Source: Qipengyuania profundimaris
Lineage (GTDB): Bacteria; Pseudomonadota; Alphaproteobacteria; Sphingomonadales; Sphingomonadaceae
Assembly: GCF_030717945.1 (NCBI RefSeq)
Contig: NZ_JAVAIM010000001.1
Coordinates: 61,131 to 125,130 of the forward strand
Reading direction: 5' to 3'
Length of the DNA: 64,000 bases
The number at the start of each line of letters is the position of its first letter. Position 1 is the first letter of the stretch. A program made the position numbers and the translations under genes. The notes below the pieces were generated by a model, which did no database searches, was not told where the DNA came from, and saw only the letters and a list, made by a program, of their open reading frames with translations. This document shows, piece by piece, positions 53,057 to 62,016 of this stretch.

Positions 53057-55438
53057 TTAAAACGACTGACGCGCCGTTATTCCAAATGTCCGCGGCGTGC
53101 TCACCCGATAGCCGAGACGTGCCCGGCCGCCGCGCTCGCGGTCGAAGCTGAGCAGCGCATTTTCGTCGAGCAGGTTGTTCACATAAACAACCAGCGAGAA
53201 GCCGGAGTCGAAATCGACGCCTGCGTTGAGATTCACCAGATCATAGGAGGGCAGCAGCAGGTCGACCGTGGTCGACGCATCGGCCGGCGCCCCGCGGAAC
53301 GGCAAGCCATGCACGAAGGTGCGCGGATTGTTCTCCTGGTCCGCCGGCTGCGTATAGCGATTGCCGACATGGCTGTACGACGCCGCCACATAGGCGTCCG
53401 CCGTGGCCGAAACCGGGAATTCGTAGCTGCCCGAGACCGAAAGCTGGAATTCCGGCACCGACGGCAGGCGATTGCCCTCCCGAATGCCGGTGGCGGTGGC
53501 CAGCGGCTCGGGCAGGGTCGAATCGAATTCCGCTTCGATCAGGCTGCCTGAGAAGACGAAGTCCAGCCCCGGAGTGGGCGAGAAGCCGACTTCCGCCTCC
53601 ACACCCATCGAATGGGCGTCCGGCACGTTGAACACCACGCGCGACGAGCAGCTGCCCGCATCGAGCGTGACCTGGAGGTCGCTGATGTCGTTATAGAAGC
53701 CTGCGACATTGGCGTAGAAGCCGCGCCCCTGCGCCTTCGCACCTACTTCGTAGTTCCACAGGCTTTCGTCGTCATAGCTCTGGAAGGAGCCGAACAGCGC
53801 TTCGTCGTCCGGCGAGCAGAGCGTCACGTTGAGCGGATCGTTGACGCCGCCGAGGCGGAAGCCTTTCGATGCCTGTGCGTTCAATGTCAGCGTGTCGTTG
53901 ACATCGTAGCTGAGCAGCACGCGCGGGCTGACGCCGTCGGACTTCGTGGTATCCGCCGCGTTGTCGCCATTGGCGAACAGGCCGCCCGAGACGAAGCGGC
54001 GGCTTTCCTCGAAATCGTAATACCGCGCACCGACCGTCGCATCGAAAGCATCGGTGATAGCGTAAGTTGCCTCGCCGAAAATGGCGATCTGCTCCAGCTC
54101 GTAGGGGATATCCGCATTGTAGGGCGAATCGAGGTTGGGAAAACCATTGGCGACCGCCGCGGAAGTTCCCGCGCCCAGCGTCGCATCGGTCGCCGCCGCG
54201 TAGCCCGGTGTCGGCAGGCGCTGGCGGTAGAAGCGATCGGTGCTCGAATAGAACCCGCCGACGACCCACTGTAACGGGCCGCTGCCATTGGACGACAGCC
54301 GTAATTCCTGCGTGATCGCGTTGACGTCGGTCGTATCGCGCAGGTTCGAAGGCAAATTGATTGCGGCGGTGGGATAGCCGAGATCGACCGAAACCGATCC
54401 GCTCAGCGCGCTGGCATCGCGACTCACCAAAATGTCGCGGTTGGTGTAGGAGCTGACCGAGGTCAGCGTGACTGCGCCGAGCTCAGCTTCGACCACGAGG
54501 TCGGCGATCAGTGTCTCGTCCTCGAACGCCTCGCGCAGTTTCAGATACTGCTCGCGCTCGTCGAAGACGGTCGGATCGGCCTGATCGGGATTGGCGTAGA
54601 GGTTCCAGATTTCCTGCCGGTTGAAGCCGTCGGCAGTGATCTTCTGATAGATGAAGCGCGGGGTGATGCTAAAGCCCTCGCCCGTGTCGATCGTCAGCGC
54701 GAGGCGGCCGCCATAGCGTTCGCCGCCATTGATGTCCTCGCCGCCGGCCGGGCCGATCGCATCGATGAAGCCGCCGTATTGCGTGTAATAACCGACAGCA
54801 CGGATGGCAGCACGTTCACCGAGCGGCAGATTGACCATGCCCTTGGCGTGCCAGCCCAAATCGTCCCCGTCGACAAGGTTCACATTGCCCTCGACAAGGC
54901 CTTCGGTCACCCCGACCAGCGGCTGGTTGGTGATGTAGCGGATCGTGCCGCCGACGCTGCCCGAGCCAAACAGCGTGCCCTGCGGGCCGCGAAGGGTTTC
55001 GACACGATTGAGGTCGAACAAATCGAGATCCGGCGTGAACAGCGAAAGCGAGATCACGCTTTCGTCGAGATAGACGCCGACCTGCTCCTTCACGCCCGGC
55101 TGGTCGCGCACGACCTGGCCGGCGGAAACGCCGCGCACCGAAACCTGGCTCTGGCCCGGCCCGAGGTTCTGGACCGAAAGCCCGGCGACATTGCGCGACA
55201 GATCTTCCAGATTGCCCACGCCCGATTTCTGGATGTCTTCCTGCGTCTGCGCGTTGATCGAGAAGGGGACGTCCTGAATCGTTGAGTCGCGCTTCGTCGC
55301 GGTCACGATGATGACGTCTTCATCGCCCTCGACCTGTTCGGCGACCTGCGCCGCAACCGGGGTCGCGATCGCGACGAGGCCGCAGCCTGCGAGCAGCGAC
55401 GCTGCGCGGCTTACCCTGTGCGTGAAGATAACTTGCAT
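53057..55438 (-). CDS. TonB-dependent outer membrane receptor
   Basis: A 793-residue receptor that imports a ligand with energy from TonB. A signal peptide ends TPVAAQ-VA (about 32). The TonB box region is DVIIVTATKR (about 40-49). The plug (about 50-170) contains VSVRGVSAG and VETLRGPQGTLFGSGSVGGT. The 22-strand barrel follows and ends in TFGITARQSF, with the terminal Phe typical of outer-membrane barrels. The start at 55438 has GGAGGAGA upstream. This type in sphingomonads often takes up plant or lipid-derived molecules as well as siderophores; the ligand is not predictable. It faces the GMC and desaturase genes. Confidence 0.93.
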   Translation of the reverse strand: MQVIFTHRVSRAASLLAGCGLVAIATPVAAQVAEQVEGDEDVIIVTATKRDSTIQDVPFSINAQTQEDIQKSGVGNLEDLSRNVAGLSVQNLGPGQSQVSVRGVSAGQVVRDQPGVKEQVGVYLDESVISLSLFTPDLDLFDLNRVETLRGPQGTLFGSGSVGGTIRYITNQPLVGVTEGLVEGNVNLVDGDDLGWHAKGMVNLPLGERAAIRAVGYYTQYGGFIDAIGPAGGEDINGGERYGGRLALTIDTGEGFSITPRFIYQKITADGFNRQEIWNLYANPDQADPTVFDEREQYLKLREAFEDETLIADLVVEAELGAVTLTSVSSYTNRDILVSRDASALSGSVSVDLGYPTAAINLPSNLRDTTDVNAITQELRLSSNGSGPLQWVVGGFYSSTDRFYRQRLPTPGYAAATDATLGAGTSAAVANGFPNLDSPYNADIPYELEQIAIFGEATYAITDAFDATVGARYYDFEESRRFVSGGLFANGDNAADTTKSDGVSPRVLLSYDVNDTLTLNAQASKGFRLGGVNDPLNVTLCSPDDEALFGSFQSYDDESLWNYEVGAKAQGRGFYANVAGFYNDISDLQVTLDAGSCSSRVVFNVPDAHSMGVEAEVGFSPTPGLDFVFSGSLIEAEFDSTLPEPLATATGIREGNRLPSVPEFQLSVSGSYEFPVSATADAYVAASYSHVGNRYTQPADQENNPRTFVHGLPFRGAPADASTTVDLLLPSYDLVNLNAGVDFDSGFSLVVYVNNLLDENALLSFDRERGGRARLGYRVSTPRTFGITARQSF

Positions 55439-55584
55439 AATCCGTCTCCTCCTGCGTGCGGGCATTTTCGGCCCTGCAACAACAAGCGGGATGAATCCGG
55501 GATAGAGACTTATCAATAGTTATAATGTGCAAGCACCCATTTTACGGATATTGCGTAGCAATCGAGTCACATCGACACAGGACA

Positions 55585-55618
55585 CAAAAAAGGGGCCGGA
55601 GAAAGATCCCCGGCCCTT
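55585..55618 (-). terminator. Rho-independent terminator after glnK-amtB
   Basis: On the minus strand GGGCCGG pairs with CCGGCCC (55610-55616 with 55593-55599 on the plus strand) and is followed by six T residues. It lies about 90 bases after the amtB stop codon. Confidence 0.85.
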
Positions 55619-55708
55619 GAAGGCTCATGTTCGCAGGAGGAACATCGTTTGGCGGGGCCACCTCCGAGAGGAGAGGAGAGAGAAGAGGCGGCCCCGCCTA
55701 ACTTGGTG

Positions 55709-57052
55709 TCAATTATAAGCCCGCTCCCCGTGTTCGGAGATGTCGAGGCCGTCGACTTCGGCTTCCTCGGAGACCCTGAGGCCGAGCAGCATCTTGACGA
55801 CCAGTCCGACGACCAGGGTGCCGATACCGGCCCAGGCAATCGTCACGAGTACGCTGTAGATCTGGACCCAGAGCTGGGCGCCGAGTGCGGTCGAGCCGTC
55901 GCCGGGACCGGCGAGGAACGGCTGGTAGACCACCGCCGTGCCGATCGCGCCGACGATGCCGCCGATACCGTGGATGCCGAAGGCGTCGAGGCTGTCGTCA
56001 TAGCCGAGCTTGGCCTTGATCTTCGCTACGAAGACGTAGCAGACGGCCGAGCTGACGATACCGAGCAGGATCGCGCCGAAAGGACCGCTGTTACCCGCTG
56101 CAGGCGTCACGGCGACGAGGCCGGCGATGACGCCCGAGCAGAAGCCGAGAGCCGAACCCTTGTGCCCTGCCAGCTTCTCGATCACCATCCAGGTCAGCGC
56201 CCCTGCCGCCGTGGCGACGAAGGTGTTGATCATGGCGAGGCCGGCCGATGCATCCGCCTCGAGAGCGGAGCCGGCATTGAAGCCGAACCAGCCCACCCAC
56301 AGGAGGCCAGTACCGACCATGGTGAGTGTCAGGCTGTGCGGCGGCATCGGCTCCGCCGGATAGCCGCGACGCTTGCCGAGAAGGTATGCGAGCACGAGAC
56401 CCGAAACGCCGGCGTTGATGTGCACCACGGTGCCGCCCGCGAAGTCGAGCGCGCCGTCTTCGAACAGCAGCCCGCCACCGGCCCAGACCATGTGGGCGAT
56501 GGGGAAATAGACGATCGTCAGCCACAGCGGCACGAACAGCATGACGGCGCTGAACTTCATCCGCTCTGCCGTCGCGCCCAGGATAAGCGCCGCAGTAATG
56601 GCCGCGAAGGTCATCTGGAAGCTTATGAACACGAACTCGCTGATCACCTCATCGGTGAAGGTCGCGGCCGTGCTCGACGCATCGGTCTGCGCCAGGAAGA
56701 GATTGCCCCAGCTGAAGAAGGCATTGCCTTCGGGACCAAAGGCCGTGGAATAGCCCCACATGACCCAGACGAGCATCGCCAGCGAGGCGGTCGCGCCGAT
56801 CTGGGTCATGGTGGAGAGCATGTTTTTGGAGCGGGTGAGGCCGCCGTAGAACAGCGCGAGGCCTGGCAGGATCATCAGCATGACCAAGACGGTCGCGGTC
56901 ATCATCCAGGCATTGTTGCCGGGATTGGGCACGGCTGCTGCCGCTTCCGCGACTGCGACGGGCGCCTGGAGCCCCGGATCTTGCGCAAATGCCGTAACCG
57001 GCGCGAGAAGCGCGAGGCCGACGGCGCTCACGCGGGAAAGAGTGCGAAGCAT
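55709..57052 (-). CDS. amtB: Ammonium transporter
   Basis: A 447-residue Amt/MEP channel for ammonium. The signal peptide (TAFAQ-DP, about residue 20) is followed by 11 helices. Family landmarks: NNAWMMTATVLVMLMILPGLALFYGG, the Phe gate, the twin-His pore residues in DFAGGTVVHINAG (about residue 190) and FGIHGIGGIVGAIG. The ATG at 57052 is chosen because AAGGA lies before it and the signal peptide starts there. A GTG at 57073 overlapping the glnK stop and an ATG at 57067 are also possible. It is co-transcribed with glnK behind a sigma-54 promoter. Confidence 0.96.
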   Translation of the reverse strand: MLRTLSRVSAVGLALLAPVTAFAQDPGLQAPVAVAEAAAAVPNPGNNAWMMTATVLVMLMILPGLALFYGGLTRSKNMLSTMTQIGATASLAMLVWVMWGYSTAFGPEGNAFFSWGNLFLAQTDASSTAATFTDEVISEFVFISFQMTFAAITAALILGATAERMKFSAVMLFVPLWLTIVYFPIAHMVWAGGGLLFEDGALDFAGGTVVHINAGVSGLVLAYLLGKRRGYPAEPMPPHSLTLTMVGTGLLWVGWFGFNAGSALEADASAGLAMINTFVATAAGALTWMVIEKLAGHKGSALGFCSGVIAGLVAVTPAAGNSGPFGAILLGIVSSAVCYVFVAKIKAKLGYDDSLDAFGIHGIGGIVGAIGTAVVYQPFLAGPGDGSTALGAQLWVQIYSVLVTIAWAGIGTLVVGLVVKMLLGLRVSEEAEVDGLDISEHGERAYN

Positions 57053-57069
57053 GGTTGGTTCCTTCATCG

Positions 57070-57408
57070 TCACAGCGCGGTGTCGCCGGTTTCGCCGGTG
57101 CGGATGCGGGTGGCGCTGGCGAGGTCGAAGACGAAGATCTTCCCGTCGCCGATCGCCTCGCTGCTGGCGGTTTGCTGGATGGTTTCGACCACTTGCGGGG
57201 CAAGGTCATCGCTGGTCGCGATCTCCAGCTTCACCTTGGGCAGCATGTTGGTCGAATATTCGGCGCCGCGATAAATCTCGGTTTGCCCCTTCTGGCGCCC
57301 GAAGCCCTTGACTTCGGACACGGTCATTCCGGCCACACCCACTGCGCCGAGCGCTTCGCGCACTTCGTCGAGCTTGTATGGCTTGATGACGGCGATGATG
57401 AATTTCAC
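57070..57408 (-). CDS. glnK: PII nitrogen regulatory protein
   Basis: A 112-residue PII signal protein that senses 2-oxoglutarate, ATP and ADP and blocks AmtB in nitrogen excess. The N-terminus is MKFIIAVIKPYKLDEVREAL. The T-loop carries the uridylylation tyrosine in TEIYRGAEYSTNMLPK (Y51 region), and the ATP-binding B-loop is TASSEAIGDGKIFV. The start codon is GTG at 57408, with a GGGGGTGA ribosome site. Position directly before amtB identifies it as GlnK rather than GlnB. Confidence 0.95.
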   Translation of the reverse strand: MKFIIAVIKPYKLDEVREALGAVGVAGMTVSEVKGFGRQKGQTEIYRGAEYSTNMLPKVKLEIATSDDLAPQVVETIQQTASSEAIGDGKIFVFDLASATRIRTGETGDTAL

Positions 57409-57462
57409 GCGTTCACCCCCTGCTGGCTATCCGCCGGCCCCGATGCCGGCTCTCGCAGGTGC

Positions 57463-57478
57463 AGCATGAAGCGTGCCA
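57463..57478 (-). promoter_or_regulatory. Sigma-54 promoter of glnK-amtB
   Basis: On the minus strand the sequence is TGGCACGCTTCATGCT, with GG and GC separated by exactly 10 bases. It matches the sigma-54 consensus TGGCAC-N5-TTGCa at nearly every position. It lies about 55 bases upstream of the glnK start, where a nitrogen-controlled promoter is expected. I find no convincing NtrC palindrome close by. Confidence 0.8.
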
Positions 57479-57554
57479 AATTGAATTGCGAAGGCCACGG
57501 GCCCCAGGTGCGAGGCCCAAAAACAGTTGGCCTGCCTAAATTATAATCGGCTGA

Positions 57555-58256
57555 TCATTTTGTGTGCAGCTTCAGCCGCGCGACGATCGGGAGGTGATCC
57601 GATGCGATTGCGGCGAGGGGTGTGTGGTGGACGTTCGTGTCGACACATTCCCAGTGGCGCGTGGCGGCGATCCGGTCGAGCGTCGCGATCGGCTGGCGGC
57701 TAGGATAGCTGCGGCCCGGCGTAACGAGCTGCCATTCCTTGCCGAATTCCCGCATGGCCCCTGTATGTCGGCCCCACTGGTTGAAATCGCCGAGGATGAC
57801 CGAGGGCAAATCGCGTTTGCAGGTATCGACATAGGTCAGGAGCGAGCGGATCTGGTCGCGGCGGCGCAGGCCGGAAAGGTCGAGATGCGTGCCGATTACG
57901 CGCAACAACCTGCCGTCCACCGCAATTTCGCCGCACGCTGCACCGCGGGGCTCGAGTGTCGGAATATCGAGCGCGTGACTCGCGACGATCTCCACATCTC
58001 TCCTCACCAGCAGCGCATTGCCATGCCAGCCGATGCTGCGCGGCCGCCGTGCGACCTCGACCACGCGCCATCTGGTATCGTCGAGCGCCGCGCGCGGCAG
58101 CACCGTCGCCCGGTCGCCGATCCGCCGGTCCGCTTCCTGGAGCGCGATGATATCGGCATCTATCTCGTGCAGTACCGACAGGATGCGCTCGGGATCGCGC
58201 CTGCGATCGAGGCCGACAGCCTTATGGATGTTGTAGCTGGCGAAAGTGAGTTGCAC
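57555..58256 (-). CDS. Endonuclease/exonuclease/phosphatase family protein
   Basis: A 233-residue EEP-fold phosphodiesterase. Motifs: FASYNIHKAVG (Asn), DADIIALQEADRR (catalytic Glu), IGTHLDLSGLRRRDQ, SVILGDFNQWG (Asp and Asn) and AIASDHLPIVARL (Asp-His pair at the C-terminus). The start codon is probably GTG at 58256, since no ATG fits; it lies 6 bases after the preceding gene's stop. Substrate could be DNA, a phosphoinositide-like lipid or another phosphodiester. Confidence 0.85.
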   Translation of the reverse strand: MQLTFASYNIHKAVGLDRRRDPERILSVLHEIDADIIALQEADRRIGDRATVLPRAALDDTRWRVVEVARRPRSIGWHGNALLVRRDVEIVASHALDIPTLEPRGAACGEIAVDGRLLRVIGTHLDLSGLRRRDQIRSLLTYVDTCKRDLPSVILGDFNQWGRHTGAMREFGKEWQLVTPGRSYPSRQPIATLDRIAATRHWECVDTNVHHTPLAAIASDHLPIVARLKLHTK

Positions 58257-58262
58257 GCCTGC

Positions 58263-58820
58263 TCAGTCGCCCGCGATATAGCGTTCGGTGGGGCGCGTCG
58301 GGAGGCCGTCGATGCTCTGCGTCCGCGATTGCGCCTTTGCCACCCAAGCGTCGGGGTCCATCTTCCGGTGCGCTTTCTTCAGCGTCTCACGCTCGTCGTG
58401 GTAGTCCATGAACGGCACCCCCCAGCCGCAGCTGGTCTGCACGCTTTCCACTGCAATGTCGAAGATCTGCCGCGTGCCGGGAAGCATGTCGAAATAGCCG
58501 GACAATTCGCTCCAGCCGGCATCTTGCGGCAGCACGGCGCGGCCGGTCCCGTAGATGCGCAGGATCAGAGCAGGCCGGCCGAAGTTGCAGAACATCAGCG
58601 TGATGCGACCATCCGCGGCGAGATGCGCGTGAGTCTCGTTGCCCGAACCAGCGAGGTCGAGATAGGCGACGCGATCCGGCGCGATCACGCGAAAGGCATC
58701 GTAGCCCTTGGGGCTGAGGTTAATGCGGGCATCTTCGGCGGCCGTCGCGACGAAAAAGACAGGCTGCTGGCCGATCATGGCGATGTGCTTGTCGTCGAGA
58801 CGGTCGAAGAAGTCTGCCAT
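58263..58820 (-). CDS. Pyridoxamine 5'-phosphate oxidase-fold FMN-binding protein
   Basis: A 185-residue protein with the split-barrel FMN-binding fold of the PNPOx-like family. Typical segments are FFVATAAEDARINLSPKGYD (about 22-41) and VAYLDLAGSGNETHAHLAAD, then RITLMFCNFGRPALILRIYG. Such proteins reduce varied substrates with flavin or F420. It is translationally coupled to the alpha/beta hydrolase gene upstream (TAATG overlap) and probably co-transcribed with the EEP-family gene downstream. Confidence 0.85.
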   Translation of the reverse strand: MADFFDRLDDKHIAMIGQQPVFFVATAAEDARINLSPKGYDAFRVIAPDRVAYLDLAGSGNETHAHLAADGRITLMFCNFGRPALILRIYGTGRAVLPQDAGWSELSGYFDMLPGTRQIFDIAVESVQTSCGWGVPFMDYHDERETLKKAHRKMDPDAWVAKAQSRTQSIDGLPTRPTERYIAGD

Positions 58821-59707
58821 TACAGAAAGTCCCTCAAGGTTTTCATGAACCGGTCGAACTGGTCGTGGTGGAGCCAGTGTCCGGCATTTGCGAACTCGAT
58901 CACATCGGCATTGGCGAAATGGTCGAGCCGCCCATCGCCTTCTGGATTGGAGGCCCAGCTGTCGGCGCCGTAGAGCAGTAGCGTGGGCGCCGTGATCGCG
59001 GCCCAGGTCTGGTGGAGAAACTCGTCGGCAATGTCCTCGACCGGCCAGACATTGAGGTGCGGATCGAACTTCCAGCTATAGGTGCCGTCCTCGTTGCGAT
59101 TGACGCCATGGATGGTGAGGTGCCGGGCCTGTTCCTCGGTGAGGTAACTGTTCTCCTCGATCATCCGTGCGAAAGCAGCTTCTATACTTTCATACTTGCG
59201 TGGGGATCGACCGGAGGCGGCGCGCTTCTTGCCGATCCATTCGTTTAGCCGCTCGGGATAGGGCTTGGCGCGTAGCTCTTCCTGCCGCTTGGGGCTGGGG
59301 CCGAGGCCTTCGATGGCGACGATCTTGGCGACCATGTCGGGAAAAGTCCCCGCATAGCGCAGCGATACATTGCCTCCCATCGAATGGCTGACGATCGTCA
59401 CCGGTCCGACGCCGAGCTGGTGGACCAGCTGCGCAAGGTCGTACACCATGTCGCTGGCCGAATAATTGCCGTCCGAAACCCAGTCGGAATCGCCATGGCC
59501 GCGGTGATCCATCGCGACCACGTGCCAGTCCTGGCAAAGCTCTTCCGCCACCCAGTCCCAGCTGCGCGCATGGTCACGCCCGCCGTGGACCAGCACTAGC
59601 GGCGGCTTCCCCCGATTGCCCCAGTCGAGATAGTTGAGGCGCAGGCGCTGCGAAATGAAGGTCTGGGAGGTCGGGCCGGGAATGGTCATGTGCGGGGTTT
59701 GCGACAA
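58820..59707 (-). CDS. Alpha/beta-fold hydrolase
   Basis: A 295-residue alpha/beta hydrolase. The oxyanion region is LVLVHGGRDHARSWDWVAE, the nucleophile elbow VSHSMGGNVSLRYAG (Ser about residue 108), and the catalytic His is in FANAGHWLHHDQF. The acid is probably the Asp in LLYGADSWAS. It is cytosolic, as there is no signal peptide. Likely an esterase or epoxide/lactone hydrolase. An ATG 18 bases downstream (MTIPGPTSQ) is an alternative start. Confidence 0.9.
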   Translation of the reverse strand: MSQTPHMTIPGPTSQTFISQRLRLNYLDWGNRGKPPLVLVHGGRDHARSWDWVAEELCQDWHVVAMDHRGHGDSDWVSDGNYSASDMVYDLAQLVHQLGVGPVTIVSHSMGGNVSLRYAGTFPDMVAKIVAIEGLGPSPKRQEELRAKPYPERLNEWIGKKRAASGRSPRKYESIEAAFARMIEENSYLTEEQARHLTIHGVNRNEDGTYSWKFDPHLNVWPVEDIADEFLHQTWAAITAPTLLLYGADSWASNPEGDGRLDHFANADVIEFANAGHWLHHDQFDRFMKTLRDFL

Positions 59708-59726
59708 GCCCAGCGCAGTTTCAACC

Positions 59727-61262
59727 TCAACGCTCCTTCGTGGCGGAGAAGGTCAGGTCCGGGTTCTTCTCTTCCTGATAATTCACATCCCACGGGCTCT
59801 TGGCCATGAACACCAGATCGCCATCGCGGTCGCGCGCGAGATTGGCGCGGTTGAATTTCTCGAATTCGTCCAGCGCCTTGTCGTCGCCCTTGAGCCAGCG
59901 TGCGGTGGCGAAGGGCGACGGCTCGAGATTGGCCTTCACCTTGTATTCCGCCTCCATGCGAGAGATCAGCACCTCCAGCTGCAGTTGGCCGACCACGCCG
60001 ACGATATGCTGCGCCCCGAGCTCGGGGTAGAAGACCTGGATCACACCTTCTTCGCTGAGATCGTCGAGCGCTTTCCTGAGCTGCTTGGTCTTGGTCGGAT
60101 CGGCCAGCACGACACGGCGCAGGATCTCCGGCGCAAAATTCGGCAGGCCGGTGAAGCGCACATCGTTTTTCTCGGACAGCGTATCGCCGACGCGCAGCGT
60201 GCCGTGGTTCGGAATGCCGATGATGTCGCCCGCGAAGGCCGTGTCCGCGATCTCGCGATCCTGCGCGAAGAACAGGATCGGCGAGTGGACCGCAATGGGC
60301 TTGCCGAGTCCGCTCGGCGTCAGTTTCATGCCGCGTTTGAAAGTGCCCGAAACCTGCCGCATGAAAGCGATCCGGTCGCGGTGGTTGGGGTCCATGTTGG
60401 CCTGTACTTTGAAGATGAAGCCGGTAACCTCGTCGCGCTCCGGGCTGATCTGCTCCTCACCAGCCGGCTGCGGGCGCGGCGGCGGGGCCCATTTGGCGAT
60501 CGCCTCGATCAGCTCCTCGACCCCGAAATTCTTGAGCGCCGACCCGAAGAACACCGGTGTCAGATCGCCATTGCGATAGGCTTCGAGGTCGAATTCGGGA
60601 TAGCCGATCTTCGTCAGCTCGATTTCTTCTTCGAGGTCCTCCGGCAGATCGCCCAGCGGCTCGCGCTTGCCGAGGAACTCCTTGCTGCCGCCTTCGGGCC
60701 GCGTGACCGTGTCGCTGGCGAAATCAAGTACGCCGGTGAACAGCCCACCCATGCCGAGCGGCGCGTTCTGCGGGCTGACATCGAGCGCCAGCGCATCGGC
60801 CACCTCGTCGAGAATCTCGAACAACGGGCGACCTTCCCGGTCGACCTTGTTGACGAAGGTGATGATCGGCACGTTGCGCAGGCGGCAGACTTCGAACAGC
60901 TTGCGCGTCTGGCTCTCGATCCCCTTGGCGACGTCGATCACCATGATGGCGGAATCGACCGCGGTCAGCGTACGGTAGGTGTCTTCGGAGAAATCCTCGT
61001 GCCCCGGCGTGTCGAGCAGGTTGAAGGTGATGACTTCGCCGTCGATCTCCTTCTCGAAGGTCATCACGCTGGAAGTGACCGAGATGCCGCGCTGCTGCTC
61101 GATCTTCATCCAGTCCGACCGCGCCCGCCGCGCCGCGCCGCGCGCCTTGACTTCGCCAGCAAGGTGGATCGCCCCGCCCTGCAGCAGCAGCTTTTCGGTA
61201 AGCGTCGTCTTGCCCGCGTCGGGGTGCGAAATGATCGCGAAAGTACGGCGATTGGAAGTCAT
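59727..61262 (-). CDS. prfC: Peptide chain release factor 3
   Basis: RF3 is a GTPase that recycles RF1 and RF2 from the ribosome. The 511-residue protein has the P-loop AIISHPDAGKTTLTEKLL, switch I GISVTSSVMTFE, switch II LLDTPGHEDFSEDTYRTL and the NKVD motif FVNKVDREGR. Domains II and III follow, with VFYPELGAQHIVGVVGQLQLEVL typical of RF3. Start at 61262; an in-frame ATG at 61283 would overlap the dehydrogenase gene. RF3 is absent from many bacteria but common in this order. Confidence 0.95.
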   Translation of the reverse strand: MTSNRRTFAIISHPDAGKTTLTEKLLLQGGAIHLAGEVKARGAARRARSDWMKIEQQRGISVTSSVMTFEKEIDGEVITFNLLDTPGHEDFSEDTYRTLTAVDSAIMVIDVAKGIESQTRKLFEVCRLRNVPIITFVNKVDREGRPLFEILDEVADALALDVSPQNAPLGMGGLFTGVLDFASDTVTRPEGGSKEFLGKREPLGDLPEDLEEEIELTKIGYPEFDLEAYRNGDLTPVFFGSALKNFGVEELIEAIAKWAPPPRPQPAGEEQISPERDEVTGFIFKVQANMDPNHRDRIAFMRQVSGTFKRGMKLTPSGLGKPIAVHSPILFFAQDREIADTAFAGDIIGIPNHGTLRVGDTLSEKNDVRFTGLPNFAPEILRRVVLADPTKTKQLRKALDDLSEEGVIQVFYPELGAQHIVGVVGQLQLEVLISRMEAEYKVKANLEPSPFATARWLKGDDKALDEFEKFNRANLARDRDGDLVFMAKSPWDVNYQEEKNPDLTFSATKER

Positions 61263-61269
61263 GTAATAC

Positions 61270-62016
61270 TCAGTCGCGGGCAACGCGGAAGCCGGCGAAA
61301 TCCTGGCTCACCGGCATCAGTTCGATACGGTTGATATTGAGGTGCGAGGGCAACTCCGCGACCCATAGGATGGTGTTCGCGATGTCCTCTCCAGTCATCG
61401 GGTCGGAGCCGCGATAGAGATCGTCGCTGGCCTGCTGGCTGCCGGTGCGAACGAGCGTGAACTCGGTCTCGACCATGCCCGGCTCGATGCTCGTCACGCG
61501 CACGCCGGTGCCATGGAGGTCGGCGCGCAGGGCCAGCGTGAAATGGTTCGCGAAGGCCTTGGACCCGGCATAGACATTGCCGCCCGGATAGACATAGCTC
61601 CCCGCGACCGAGCCGATTGCGATGATCGCGCCCTTGCGCTCGATCAGCACGGGCAGCAACTTGCGCGTCAGCTTTACCATGGCCGTCACATTGGTGTCGA
61701 TCATGGTCTGCCAGTCGTCGAGGTCCGCCTCCTGCGCGGGCGAGAGGCCCTGCGCGAGACCGGCGTTGTTCACCAGCAGGTCGATGCCGGCGAAGTCCTC
61801 GGGCAGGCCAGCAATGGCGGCATCCATCGCCGCCTCCTCGCGCACATCGAAAACGCAGGGATGGATGTTGTCCGCCCCCAGCTCCGCGACCAGCGCATCG
61901 AGCCGTTCCTTGCGGCGTCCCGTCGCAACGCAGCGCCAGCCCTTGGCGACCAGCGCACGGACAGTCGCCTCGCCAATTCCCGCGGTGGCCCCGGTTACGA
62001 AAGCAGTCCTGGTCAT
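61270..62016 (-). CDS. SDR-family 3-hydroxy acid dehydrogenase (YdfG-like)
   Basis: A 248-residue short-chain dehydrogenase. The cofactor motif is FVTGATAGIGEATV with an Arg pair (TGRRKERL) indicating NADP+. NNAGLAQG, IIAIGSVAGSYVYPGG and the catalytic YAGSK (about residues 154-158) are present. The C-terminal PGMVETEFTLVR segment fits the YdfG/serine 3-dehydrogenase subgroup, which oxidises 3-hydroxy acids such as L-allo-threonine. Its start overlaps the pheT stop (ATGA) and prfC begins 7 bases beyond its stop, so all three may be co-transcribed. Confidence 0.9.
   Translation of the reverse strand: MTRTAFVTGATAGIGEATVRALVAKGWRCVATGRRKERLDALVAELGADNIHPCVFDVREEAAMDAAIAGLPEDFAGIDLLVNNAGLAQGLSPAQEADLDDWQTMIDTNVTAMVKLTRKLLPVLIERKGAIIAIGSVAGSYVYPGGNVYAGSKAFANHFTLALRADLHGTGVRVTSIEPGMVETEFTLVRTGSQQASDDLYRGSDPMTGEDIANTILWVAELPSHLNINRIELMPVSQDFAGFRVARD

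Noticed and set aside
55649-57274. 541-codon plus-strand open frame opposite amtB and glnK
   Set aside because: Antisense to two certain genes; His/Asp/Arg-rich shadow translation.
57491-57512. NtrC-like palindrome upstream of the sigma-54 promoter
   Set aside because: CGCAC and GTGGC are imperfect arms with 9 rather than 7 bases between them; too weak to call.
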